14,275 bases of DNA, taken from the NCBI GenBank assembly GCA_002422795.1, contig DITJ01000061.1, positions 1-14,275 on the forward strand, given 5' to 3'. Positions 7,722-14,275 of the stretch are shown here, piece by piece. This stretch comes from Alphaproteobacteria bacterium UBA6187. GTDB lineage: Bacteria > Pseudomonadota > Alphaproteobacteria > Rickettsiales > UBA6187. How positions within the stretch are numbered: the stretch's first letter is position 1; every line of letters begins with the position of its first letter. A program made the translations under genes and the position numbers. A model generated the notes under the pieces. It saw nothing but the letters and a program-made list of their open reading frames with translations. It searched no databases and was not told the DNA's origin.

Positions 7722-8218
7722 TTAATCATATTTCTTGCTTGTATCTGCCTGTAGTTCAAAAAAAGCGACCCATTCTGTAAATTGCCGTGCATCCATGGCT
7801 TCAATTTCAGCCAGTGGACGGCAGAGGCGTACAGCCAGTGCTAACTGGTTGCGGCGGATTGGGTCGCGCCTAAGTTTCCCTTTTGGGTTTCCACATCACC
7901 GAAGAAGTGCTCTTCGATTTTTTCAGCAATGCGGGAAACCACACGATAATCCGCTTCCTGCATTAGCTTGTCGCGGTCGGTCACGGTAAAGAGGCGTTTG
8001 CCATCTTTATCCTTGGCTTTTACCACGATAATATTGGCAGCTTGCTCTATATTGGTAGCTTTTTTGCTGGCAATTTTCTGCATCAGATTGACTTCCGCCA
8101 TGGTCATCGGGAAAACGTGGATTTCCAGTGGTCCAGTTTCATCGCCCCATTCAGGTACAGAGATAATTAGCCGCTCCTGCGCAGCATAATGTTTTGTTGC
8201 ACGATTAATAACGCTCAT
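7722..8218 (-). CDS. Tail assembly chaperone, -1 frameshift (G-T type) product
   Basis: This is the long product expected when ribosomes slip -1 at GGGAAAC (7874-7880). The first 115 residues are shared with the short chaperone (7841-8218). After Lys-Gly-Asn, reading moves to the -1 frame and adds 50 residues, LRRDPIRRNQLALAVRLCRP then AEIEAMDARQFTEWVAFFEL, ending in KKYD with a TAA at 7722-7724 (about 165 aa in total). The added part has the Trp/Phe-rich helix typical of phage T-like (DUF4035-like) chaperone extensions, whose ExxxWxxFxxLQ pattern occurs widely in tailed phages. This extension has no start of its own, which supports frameshifting. The long form normally bridges the tape measure and tail-tube subunits during tail assembly. 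The tape measure in this cluster is broken, so the gene may now be idle, yet the signal is perfectly kept. Confidence 0.75.
7841..8218 (-). CDS. Phage tail assembly chaperone, short (G-like) form
   Basis: A 125-aa tail assembly chaperone: an N-terminal beta part (ERLIISVPEWGDETGPLEIH), then FPMTMAEVNLMQKIASKKAT and the helical ending VVSRIAEKIEEHFFGDVETQ. It sits where the short chaperone lies in siphophages and gene transfer agents, after the major tail protein and before the tape measure. A GGGAG ribosome-binding site precedes the ATG by about 6 bases. The zero frame ends at 7841-7843, 31 bases past the slippery site, so this is the product when no frameshift occurs. It normally keeps the tape measure soluble and recruits tail-tube subunits. 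The gene is complete, unlike its upstream neighbour, of which only the last codons remain. Confidence 0.8.
   Translation of the reverse strand: MSVINRATKHYAAQERLIISVPEWGDETGPLEIHVFPMTMAEVNLMQKIASKKATNIEQAANIIVVKAKDKDGKRLFTVTDRDKLMQEADYRVVSRIAEKIEEHFFGDVETQKGNLGATQSAATS
7874..7880 (-). promoter_or_regulatory. Programmed -1 ribosomal frameshift heptamer GGGAAAC
   Basis: In the zero frame of the chaperone gene the codons read AAG GGA AAC, giving G GGA AAC, a textbook X XXY YYZ slippery heptamer nearly identical to lambda's GGGAAAG at the G-GT junction. It falls inside the overlap of the zero frame and the -1 extension frame. Position and phase both fit programmed -1 slippage. Confidence 0.75.
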
Positions 8219-8229
8219 AATTTTCTCCC

Positions 8230-8289
8230 TTAGCCTACCACCGTAAAGAGGGTTTTCAAACCGCTGCTATCGCGCTGCCATTCGGGCTT
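8230..8289 (-). pseudogene. Last 19 codons of a major tail tube protein
   Basis: Between a TGA (8290-8292) and the TAA at 8230-8232 the frame reads KPEWQRDSSGLKTLFTVVG. This looks like the C-terminus of a phage/GTA major tail protein (WQRDxxGLKTLFTVxG) and lies directly before the tail chaperone, where that gene belongs. Everything upstream has been replaced: the tRNA-Ala 3' end is only about 30 bases away. I read it as the surviving tail of a truncated gene. Confidence 0.5.
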
Positions 8290-8320
8290 TCAGGGCAGTT
8301 GATTAACGATAATTCGGTTT

Positions 8321-8396
8321 TGGTGGAGCCTAAGGGAATCGAACCCTTGACCTCTAACATGCCATGCTAGCGCTCTACCAACTGAGCTAAGGCCCC
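8321..8396 (-). tRNA. tRNA-Ala, anticodon GGC
   Basis: A complete cloverleaf can be drawn. The acceptor arm GGGGCCT pairs with AGGCTCC and includes the G3-U70 wobble that marks alanine tRNAs. The D-arm is GCTCAGTTGGTAGAGC. The anticodon stem CTAGC/GTTAG encloses the loop ATGGCAT, with anticodon GGC. The T-arm is AGGGTTCGATTCCCT. ACCA is encoded at the 3' end (8321-8324). The gene is 76 nt. Its 3' end faces the decayed phage tail cluster, the usual geometry for an element integrated at a tRNA. Confidence 0.95.
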
Positions 8397-8986
8397 AAAC
8401 TAAATGATAAGAATTAATTAACCGCTATTTTATATTGAGGCAAGGGGAATTTTATTTAAATACTATTTAGTCGCACCTAAATAACTCAAAATGATTTTGA
8501 CTTACAAAAACTATAGTATTTCTCACTTTCATTTCTACGTTAACATTCATCAGTTTCAGCAGAAAACGGAATAAAGGTAGCATCCAGACCTTCATGCTCT
8601 GGCAGAGAGATGTGGTGCTTGTCTTTTGCCAGTGTGATAATACCTTTGCCTTCCCGCATTTCATCGGCAAGGGAAGAAAGAGCCGCTGCTTCCGCCAGTT
8701 CCGCTTCCGTGGTATTATCCGTGGTATTATTAGCAGGAAAAAAGCCGCGGCCTGCCTGTTACCCATAGTGATAGTTCTGGTTTTCCGCTTTTCATTTCTG
8801 TTAGGCGTTCTGGTTTCGTAAAATTTTAGCGTAGTAAATCTACGTGAAACCGCGGCATGATGAAGGTTAGCTGATTTTATGAATCCGAAAAATAACGATG
8901 TAGAAATGAAAATGGGAAACGCTATCCATTCAATATGTTATTCCGGTGGCTAGGTAGTTCTTATGGGTGACTAGTGTAGACACCGC
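8397..8986. other. Gene-poor spacer between tRNA-Ala and the acyl-CoA dehydrogenase
   Basis: About 590 bases without an intact gene. The only coding-like stretch is the minus-strand fragment at 8540-8758, listed separately. The motif CATTTCTA recurs at 8529-8536 and, inverted, near 8901-8908. The rest is AT-rich, with no clear promoter or RNA that I can identify. Confidence 0.6.
8540..8758 (-). pseudogene. Fragment of an unidentified protein, no start codon for most of it
   Basis: A minus-strand frame is open from just after a stop (8759-8761) to a TAA at 8540-8542, 72 codons. It reads NNTTDNTTEAELAEAAALSS, then LADEMREGKGIITLAKDKHH and ISLPEHEGLDATFIPFSAET. The first Met (8657-8659) would give only 39 aa. 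The amino-acid make-up and higher GC resemble real coding sequence and the tail-gene block more than the AT-rich flanks, so it is probably the C-terminus of a broken gene. I cannot name the family. A competing 99-aa frame over the same bases looks like a shadow. Confidence 0.4.
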
Positions 8987-10744
8987 CTAGCTATCCATTA
9001 TAATCCCTGCAATATAATTTATCTCCGGAAGCAGGAATTTATTATAAAATTCAACCGATTCTATTTTAGAAGATAAATAATCAGGGTTAATATTTTTTGT
9101 TTCTTTAGCAATTTCTAATTGCCTATTAAGCAACATAGCACCAAGCGCAATTCCAAACATACGCAAATATAAGCTAGCTAATATTCCAGCCTGCTTAGGG
9201 TTTTCTTTTACCAATTCCTGCATTTTTGCAGTTGCTGTTATAAGGCTATTGAATGGCTCTATATTTTGTTCATTTATATAAACATCAACAAACGATTTAA
9301 ACAGCCTGCCATCGTATAAATTTAACTTCCTAAATACCAGATCCATTGCCTGGATGCCGTTAGTACCCTCATATATCATAGCAATGCGGCTATCCCTTAA
9401 ATTCTGGGCTATGCCAGTTTCTTCAATATAACCCACCCCGCCAAATACCTGCATGGCAAGTGAAGAGTTCGCAAAACCAAGTTCAGTTGCATGAGCCTTG
9501 GCAATTGGTGTTAGTAAATCAACTATATCCTGGTTAATTTGCCTGGTTTTATCATCTGTATGATGGCGTGCATAATCCATCGCAGAGGCTACAGAATAAA
9601 TAATAGCGCGCGAGGCTTCCGTTTGTGCTTTTATAGTAAGTAACATCCGGTAAACATCTGGGTGGCTTATTATAGTTGGATTAGAAAGATTCTCTCCCCC
9701 TAATCCCAAATTCCTAATCCCCACACTCTTTCCTTGGACTCTCTCATTTGCATAAGCCAATGCCTGCTGGTATGAACTTTCAGAAATCCCCAGCCCTTCA
9801 ACACCAACAGAAAGCCTGGCATTATTCATCATAGTGAACATGTATTTCAGGCCATTATTTTCTTCCCCCACCAGATAACCGATAGCGCCGCCATTATCGC
9901 CAAAACTCATAATTGCTGTTGGGCTGGCATGAATGCCAAGTTTGTGTTCGATGCTGATGGCTTTTAAGTCATTGGGCGTTGGGTGATGGGTGATGGGTGA
10001 TGGCATTTCCTTCCCTAATCCCAAGCCCCCAGTCCCCAGTCCCTCTAATAGTTTCGGCACTATAAACAACGAAATCCCCTTAACACCTTCCGGCGCACTT
10101 GGAAGCCGTGCAAGTACCATATGGATTATATTATCTGCAAAATCATGCTCGCCGTAAGTTATAAAGATTTTCTGGCCTTTTATGAGATAATGGTCGCCAT
10201 TTTTTACAGCCGTAGTGCGTATTGCCGCCAAATCTGAACCGGCTTGTGGCTCTGTAAGGCACATTGTGCCTGTCCACTCCCCGCTTATCAGTTTAGCCAG
10301 ATATTTATCTTTCTGCTCTGTTGATCCGTGGTGGGTGAGTGATTCCACCGCCCCTTGCGTTAGTAACGGACAAAGCCCAAAAGCCATATTCGCACCATTC
10401 CACATTTCCGAAATGGCAATTGCTACCAGCCATGGCAGACCCTGCCCTCCATATTCCAATGAAAACGGCACACTATTCCAGCCACTTGCAACAAATTTAC
10501 GATAAGCCTCTTTAAAACCTGTTGGGGTTTTAACTTCTCCATCATTAAACTTGCATCCCTCTTTATCCCCAACCTGGTTAAGCGGAGCAAGTTCATTTTT
10601 TGCAAATTTAGCTGCCTCTTCAAGTATAGCATCCACAACATCTGCGCCAATTCCGCTGCTGCACATTTCTAATATCTTTTCAACATCAAGGCATTGATAA
10701 AGAAGGAATCTTATTTCATCTAATGGTGCGTTATAATTTGGCAT
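8987..10744 (-). CDS. Acyl-CoA dehydrogenase, DmdC-like clade, with in-frame inserts
   Basis: A 585-aa FAD-dependent acyl-CoA dehydrogenase that oxidises acyl-CoA to enoyl-CoA in the cytoplasm. The N-terminus MPNYNAPLDEIRFLL is typical of the roughly 590-residue clade that includes 3-methylmercaptopropionyl-CoA dehydrogenases and long-chain enzymes. Visible motifs are MCLTEPQAGSDL (161-172, FAD/substrate loop), SIEHKLGIHASPT (264-276), the helix QVFGGVGYIEE (432-442) and IYEGTNGIQAMDL (457-469) with the likely catalytic Glu459. The end (from about 475) fits the clade's C-terminal domain. Two unusual stretches interrupt conserved regions: about residues 235-258 and 343-355, encoded by related G-rich repeat-like DNA (see findings). 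The frame is intact, so the enzyme may still work. The substrate cannot be set from sequence. It stands alone, with no beta-oxidation neighbours. Confidence 0.9.
   Translation of the reverse strand: MPNYNAPLDEIRFLLYQCLDVEKILEMCSSGIGADVVDAILEEAAKFAKNELAPLNQVGDKEGCKFNDGEVKTPTGFKEAYRKFVASGWNSVPFSLEYGGQGLPWLVAIAISEMWNGANMAFGLCPLLTQGAVESLTHHGSTEQKDKYLAKLISGEWTGTMCLTEPQAGSDLAAIRTTAVKNGDHYLIKGQKIFITYGEHDFADNIIHMVLARLPSAPEGVKGISLFIVPKLLEGLGTGGLGLGKEMPSPITHHPTPNDLKAISIEHKLGIHASPTAIMSFGDNGGAIGYLVGEENNGLKYMFTMMNNARLSVGVEGLGISESSYQQALAYANERVQGKSVGIRNLGLGGENLSNPTIISHPDVYRMLLTIKAQTEASRAIIYSVASAMDYARHHTDDKTRQINQDIVDLLTPIAKAHATELGFANSSLAMQVFGGVGYIEETGIAQNLRDSRIAMIYEGTNGIQAMDLVFRKLNLYDGRLFKSFVDVYINEQNIEPFNSLITATAKMQELVKENPKQAGILASLYLRMFGIALGAMLLNRQLEIAKETKNINPDYLSSKIESVEFYNKFLLPEINYIAGIIMDS
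9690..9728 (-). repeat. Repeat-derived in-frame insert 2 in the acyl-CoA dehydrogenase
   Basis: The plus strand reads CCCCCTAATCCCAAATTCCT then AATCCCCACACTC. It shares CCCTAATCCCAA exactly with insert 1 (9698-9709 versus 10013-10024). It encodes VGIRNLGLGGENLSN, a Gly/Leu-rich stretch where related enzymes have a short loop after the ANERVQG motif. Confidence 0.5.
9974..10043 (-). repeat. Repeat-derived in-frame insert 1 in the acyl-CoA dehydrogenase
   Basis: The plus strand shows three exact GGGTGAT units (9981-10001), followed by CCCTAATCCCAAGCCCCCAG and two AGTCCC-type units up to 10043. Translated, it gives LGTGGLGLGKEMPSPITHHP, placed just before the conserved SIEHKLGIHASPT where family members usually have a short loop. 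Confidence 0.6.
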
Positions 10745-10750
10745 GTTGAT

Positions 10751-10756
10751 ATTATA
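10751..10756 (-). promoter_or_regulatory. Possible -10 box placing transcription start at the dehydrogenase ATG
   Basis: A perfect TATAAT on the minus strand lies 6 bases before the ATG at 10744, and no Shine-Dalgarno sequence is seen. If used, the mRNA would be leaderless. The -35 region is poor. Confidence 0.3.
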
Positions 10757-10840
10757 CTATTTTATGATGCATACGAGAATATACTAATTTATACTATAGC
10801 AACCTGAGTTTCTATAGTAATTTATTTAAGAATTCCCCAT

Positions 10841-10953
10841 TACGTCATCGCGAGCCGAAGGCGTGGCGATCCAGACCTGAATAACAATGAAACTGCATCT
10901 TTACAGTAATATTTCCTGGATTGCCACGCCACTTCGTAGCTCGCAATGACGTA
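10841..10953. repeat. Palindromic interspersed repeat (CGTCATTGCGAGC type)
   Basis: The left arm 10841-10874 (TACGTCATCGCGAGC...GCGTGGCGATCCAG) and right arm 10916-10953 (CTGGATTGCCACGCC...GCTCGCAATGACGTA) are imperfect reverse complements, differing by two substitutions and small indels, around a 41-base AT-rich centre. This sequence type is familiar as a small non-coding palindromic element scattered in genomes of Rickettsiales and other bacteria. It lies between the dehydrogenase and the truncated integrase. Confidence 0.8.
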
Positions 10954-11017
10954 TATTTATTGCTTAATACATCTTGAGTTCTAAATGCAATTACCATGTT
11001 CGACTCCTCAAGGGTGA

Positions 11018-11029
11018 CGGTATATACCG
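11018..11029. repeat. 12-bp perfect palindrome at the integrase truncation point
   Basis: CGGTATATACCG is self-complementary and lies one base beyond the premature TGA of the integrase. It may mark a rearrangement junction. Confidence 0.4.
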
Positions 11030-11030
11030 A

Positions 11031-12245
11031 TCACATATGGAAGGATTTAGTTTCATTTTCATTAACATCTTTCTTTATACCTATATCGGTGAGGTAGTTG
11101 TTGATCCAGTTAGATATTTTAGAAGATACGCTATCTTTACTTTGTTTAATTACTAAAGATGGGAATAGCTTTTTCTCTCCCTTATTATTTAAGTCATTTA
11201 CATACTCAAGAAGCCCCATCCTTATTAGCTCATTATGGATAGGGATGTTTCTTTTTGAAGTATCACTCTTAAGGGTTTGCAATTCTCCAGCATCAGTTAA
11301 ACTTAAGTACCAGATATTATTATCTTGCTTAATATCTGTTAAATGTAGTTGCCCCATTTCATTTAATCTTGCCCCTGTAAATAACCCCATTAATGGCATC
11401 CAGAACTTTTCATCTTTAATAATCATATCCCCATGATCCCTTCTGCGCATTTGTGACTTACAGCCCTTAAATAGAGGTGAAGAAAATATACAGTTTAGGT
11501 TATCAATAGAGAATGGAAGGCGCTTTTGCTTTTCTGCCGTATCATCCTTAGTGATAGTTATTCCATGTGCAGGATTATGCTCTATAAAATCATCCTGTAC
11601 TGCCATGTTAAACATACTTGAAATTGCTGTTAATTTCTTTGTAAGCGTATCATGCGCTAATGGCTTCCTGTCTTTGATCTTATCTGTTGTAACCAGCTTG
11701 TATAATTCATTTACGGTTTTATCCTGGTATTCCTTACCTTTTGGAATCCTGCCAATAGTTTTAATAATGGTTATAAAGTCTTTGATGTCCTTTTTCTTAA
11801 AGCCATCTAGCGGCAAATCTCCATGCACTTCAATAAATTGACCTATTACCTTAGTATATTCATCAGTGGTACTTTTGCTTAGTTGGTTTCTTTTCTTTAG
11901 AAGCTCAAAGGCTTCAGATGCTTTATAACAAGTGGAATTATTAGTCGCAGCAGTGACAGAAGCTAAAGCAGCATGATTCATGATGTTTACTCTATTTTTA
12001 TGGATTTCTGGGGGCAAAGGGATAGTTGAAGTATTAACCGCAAGTTGATTAAGTTGCGACATTATAGCGCATTCGTATGTAAAAAGCAAGTAAATTGCAT
12101 CGTTATACTTATTTGTTCCCAATGACTTAACTATCTCGGACTTGCCAATAATAGCCCTAAGATGCACAGGAACTTTCTTTCTGATGTAATATGTACCTGA
12201 TTTCCTGCGTTGCAGAAGTGTCCTAATAGTCATGCAGTGTACCAC
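11031..12245 (-). pseudogene. Tyrosine recombinase/integrase, C-terminally truncated
   Basis: The 404-aa frame has the N-terminal pattern YYIRKKVPVHLRAIIGKSEI (20-39), as in phage-type integrases with an N-terminal arm-binding domain. A core-binding SAM-like domain follows at about 105-230, then the catalytic domain. The first catalytic Arg is in LFTGARLNEM (Arg293), and a Lys is in LKSDTSKRNIPIH (Lys326). The protein stops at KSFHM, where integrases read SFHxLRHTF. His403 is thus the last recognisable catalytic residue, and the second Arg, His/Trp and nucleophilic Tyr (about 50-60 aa) are gone. The sequence after the stop does not continue the family. A 12-bp palindrome (11018-11029) and the palindromic repeat follow, so an insertion or deletion probably removed the end. 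The start may be Met1 or Met5. The protein cannot be catalytic; it probably once moved a resident element. Confidence 0.8.
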
Positions 12246-12594
12246 TCTGGTGTACTAAATTAACCAAGTGGAAGCTTTGCCGCTATCGAAGGTATTGAAT
12301 TATATGAATAATTCGAGTGAATCCCTACGGGACGGATATTTACTTGATAACATTCTGATTATCCTCGCTAATTATAATGTGCATTTTTAAATACACCCCC
12401 ATTTATACCCCTTTTATATTTTTGTGCTGAAAGAGCAGAAGAAAAATTTATGGGGTAGAATTGGGGATGGCAATACTTTAATAACAATAATTATAATGAA
12501 AGTATGGATATATAATCCCTCCCAATCTCCGCAAATATTGCGGAGATTGGAGTGTGTATTCACCGCTATAAATTTTTCGTTATTACCTCTTACT
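12246..12594. other. Intergenic region upstream of the integrase with an inverted repeat and hairpin
   Basis: About 350 bases with no credible gene. It holds an imperfect inverted repeat, 12393-12411 (ACACCCCCATTTATACCCC) versus 12452-12470 (GGGGTAGAATTGGGGATGG), with 40 bases between. It also holds the strong hairpin at 12522-12550. Repeats of this sort next to an integrase may be arm-type binding or attachment sites; that is inference. Confidence 0.5.
12522..12550 (-). terminator. 13-bp perfect hairpin downstream of the nuclease-like gene
   Basis: CCAATCTCCGCAA (12522-12534) pairs exactly with 12538-12550 over a 3-base loop. It sits 45 bases after the stop of the minus-strand 514-aa gene and probably ends that transcript, though no T-run follows directly. 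Confidence 0.5.
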
Positions 12595-14139
12595 TCATTG
12601 GGAAAATCTCGATTCAACTTTATCATATAATTTTTTAACCATATCCTCAAGGTGCGGTGGAATACTATCATCTTTTGGCAAAAACTTATTCAAATGCACT
12701 CCAAATGCATGACGTCCTTTTATGTCATCTTTATCCTGTTCACTTATAAAATCCAGTATCTTGAATATATCATGGTCATTTTTTATGACCTGCATTAATT
12801 TATCAAAGTCATCTACAGATAATATATAAATGTGATCGGGCGATATACATTTAGTATCAATATTATTTTCAGATAAAAATTCCTCTAAAGAATTGCCAAG
12901 GAATTCATCCCATATAGAACCTGTTCTACCAAGGAAAAGTTCTTTATAGGTAACAATTAAAGCATATACGGTTGTTTTATTATTTAAAGAATTAGCAACA
13001 GAATATGCCTGTTTTATTCCCTTTAAGACACTTTTTTCAAGTGCTTTGATTATAGATTCATTATCAGCCTTTGCTGGTGCGATATTAGCCATTTCCACCG
13101 CTTTTGCTTCTATTAAAATCGCCCTATCGCCACTTTCAATTAGAAAATCAACTTTTTTATTTTTCTTGTGTTGAGTATTTTCATCTTTAAAATCAAGACC
13201 TGAATATTCCAATCCTTTCTTAAGGTAACATTCAAAAATATCCTTACCAAATACGCTAGAAAACCCACCGCCTTCGTGTCTCTTTAGAAAGTCATAAATA
13301 AAGTATTTAACTGTATAATCTAGTAACGCAGGTGAATAGAGAATATATTTATCACCAAACCGTAAGAATGGATAAAATGTGAATGGTGACTGTTCAAGAA
13401 TTTGGAGTGCATCATAGCCCCTTTCATTCTTTTTCTTTATATCATTATTTGCGTATTCTTTTGCTTCCTGTAAGTCTAATGATAAAAGCTTAAAATACTT
13501 ATCAATCTCCTTGTCGGTAAAATTGTGAGCACAGTTTCTAAACCACTCTTTTGTAATAGAGACATCCTTATTTTCAGAAACATGGTACTTTGTCCAAATA
13601 ATTAAACTAATTTCAAAAAATGTATTTATAGAAATCCCAGCTTTATTAAAAAAGTATCGATCTATTTTTTGGAGTGCTTCGTTTTCTTCATGCTGATAGT
13701 AAAACAGATAAAATGCTCTTGCCTGCAAAGAAATAGTAAGCTTGCTCGAAGGCTGCAACCAAAATTGCTGAAATGCAGTTTGTCGAAAGAATTTCTGTAA
13801 GTTATGCTGATTATCACCACTTCTTATTAAAGGATCAACCCTATGTTTATCGAAGAGATCTTGCAGAGAATTTATTAATCCATTGATAATTCTTAAATCA
13901 GCTTGTTTTGCACTTTTGTTAATTATCCTGGTATTAGCTGATTCATAATTTGCCAAAACCCACTTCATAAGAAGAAGCAATTCCCAAGGCAAATACACAT
14001 CCCAATCTTTTGACGGTTTATGATACAATTCATGTAGTTTAGAAACTAAGACACTGACAATAGAAATAGGGTCATATTGCCTTATTTTATTCCTTATGGG
14101 CTTATAATCATCATAAAAGGACATTCTTATTTTAGTCAT
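12595..14139 (-). CDS. Lone 514-aa protein with PD-(D/E)xK nuclease-like core, possible defence gene
   Basis: I do not recognise a named family. Residues 1-290 are helical and rich in aromatic residues (YLPWELLLLMKWVLANYE at 49-66; FLRFGDKYILYSPALL at 258-273). Residues 298-380 look like a restriction-endonuclease fold: GKDIFECYLKKGLE (298-311, Glu303), then KKVDFLIE (328-335, Asp331) and AILIEAKA (340-347, Glu344 and Lys346). This gives the D-x12-E-x-K arrangement of PD-(D/E)xK nucleases, with a QAY at 377-379 in the following helix. The C-terminus has a TVYALIVTY strand and an acidic, helical end. There is no helicase or methylase partner in view, and no signal peptide. It stands alone next to a broken integrase, and its AT-rich composition fits acquired DNA. 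Single-gene nuclease-type anti-phage proteins exist, so defence is a fair guess, not a finding. Met6 is an alternative start. Confidence 0.7.
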   Translation of the reverse strand: MTKIRMSFYDDYKPIRNKIRQYDPISIVSVLVSKLHELYHKPSKDWDVYLPWELLLLMKWVLANYESANTRIINKSAKQADLRIINGLINSLQDLFDKHRVDPLIRSGDNQHNLQKFFRQTAFQQFWLQPSSKLTISLQARAFYLFYYQHEENEALQKIDRYFFNKAGISINTFFEISLIIWTKYHVSENKDVSITKEWFRNCAHNFTDKEIDKYFKLLSLDLQEAKEYANNDIKKKNERGYDALQILEQSPFTFYPFLRFGDKYILYSPALLDYTVKYFIYDFLKRHEGGGFSSVFGKDIFECYLKKGLEYSGLDFKDENTQHKKNKKVDFLIESGDRAILIEAKAVEMANIAPAKADNESIIKALEKSVLKGIKQAYSVANSLNNKTTVYALIVTYKELFLGRTGSIWDEFLGNSLEEFLSENNIDTKCISPDHIYILSVDDFDKLMQVIKNDHDIFKILDFISEQDKDDIKGRHAFGVHLNKFLPKDDSIPPHLEDMVKKLYDKVESRFSQ

Positions 14140-14160
14140 ATACTTAACTCTTATTTTTAA

Positions 14161-14185
14161 TTAAGACGAATTTGTCCTAATTATA
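14161..14185 (-). promoter_or_regulatory. Probable promoter -10 with overlapping dyad operator for the 514-aa gene
   Basis: The minus strand has TATAAT at 14180-14185, about 40 bases before the ATG. Immediately downstream is a 7-6-7 dyad, TTAAGAC-GAATTT-GTCCTAA (14161-14180), with one mismatched pair. A dyad between the -10 box and the start region is a classic repressor position. The -35 box is not clear. Confidence 0.4.
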
Positions 14186-14275
14186 AAATATGATTCAATT
14201 TCTTATATATTTTAGAATACTATATTATACATTTAATCAAAGGCATTTAGTCAGGGCCACCTCATAAATTTTTTA

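Noticed and set aside
8467..8766. 99-aa minus-strand ORF starting MGNRQAAAFF
   Set aside because: Its composition is unlike a real protein. The better frame over the same bases is the LAEAAALSSLADEM fragment, so this is a shadow.
9981..10001. GGGTGAT triple repeat considered as a CRISPR-like array
   Set aside because: The units are 7 bp with no spacers and lie inside an open coding frame. No CRISPR array was seen in the window.
12323..12346. TTCGAGTGAATCCCTACGGGAC looked like a tRNA T-arm or att remnant
   Set aside because: The 5-bp stem and 7-base loop of a T-arm do not form, and no tRNA body or acceptor end is present.
12414..12671. Small ORFs on both strands around the 12.5-kb hairpin
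   Set aside because: They read through the hairpin and into the end of the 514-aa gene, lack ribosome-binding sites and have no protein-like pattern.

Overview
The window most likely comes from a low-GC alphaproteobacterium, possibly a host-associated one of the Rickettsiales/Holosporales type. The evidence is a tail-gene order (DUF2460 - DUF2163 - NlpC/P60) typical of alphaproteobacterial siphophages and gene transfer agents, a palindromic interspersed repeat of the 'CGTCATTGCGAGC...GGATTGCCACGCC' kind, repeat-like inserts inside a housekeeping gene, and AT-rich DNA. The genus cannot be fixed from the sequence. All protein genes I can support, and the tRNA, lie on the minus strand.

Read along the minus strand from high to low coordinates: (1) 12595-14139 is an isolated 514-aa protein with a PD-(D/E)xK-like nuclease core, with a dyad over its probable -10 and a strong hairpin downstream. 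(2) 11031-12245 is a tyrosine recombinase that stops at the first His of the HxxR box, so it lacks the nucleophilic Tyr. It is followed by a palindromic interspersed repeat (10841-10953). (3) 8987-10744 is a DmdC-like acyl-CoA dehydrogenase carrying two in-frame, repeat-derived inserts. (4) 8321-8396 is tRNA-Ala(GGC). A sequence of phage-tail type begins about 30 nt beyond its 3' end.

(5) 1-8289 is a decayed prophage or GTA-like tail cluster. In transcription order it holds a 19-codon relic of a major tail protein, a tail assembly chaperone with a canonical -1 frameshift heptamer (GGGAAAC), a tape measure gene with its centre deleted and the frame broken, DUF2460 and DUF2163 baseplate/hub genes, an in-frame chimera of half an NlpC/P60 peptidase with a LamG-like tail-fibre domain, and the first 14 codons of a further gene.

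(6) Between the tail chaperone and the tape measure lies an AT-rich 4.3-kb cassette (3232-7533): hamA (DUF1837 nuclease) and hamB (Ski2/DEAD-like helicase), which together form a Hachiman anti-phage system, plus a third co-directional 277-aa gene of unknown function 25 bp behind hamB. The three genes look like one operon. All defence ORFs are open and carry their expected motifs, while the phage genes around them are decaying, so the cassette looks like a defence 'moron' that has outlived its carrier. The most novel candidates are the 277-aa third gene and the lone 514-aa nuclease-like protein.
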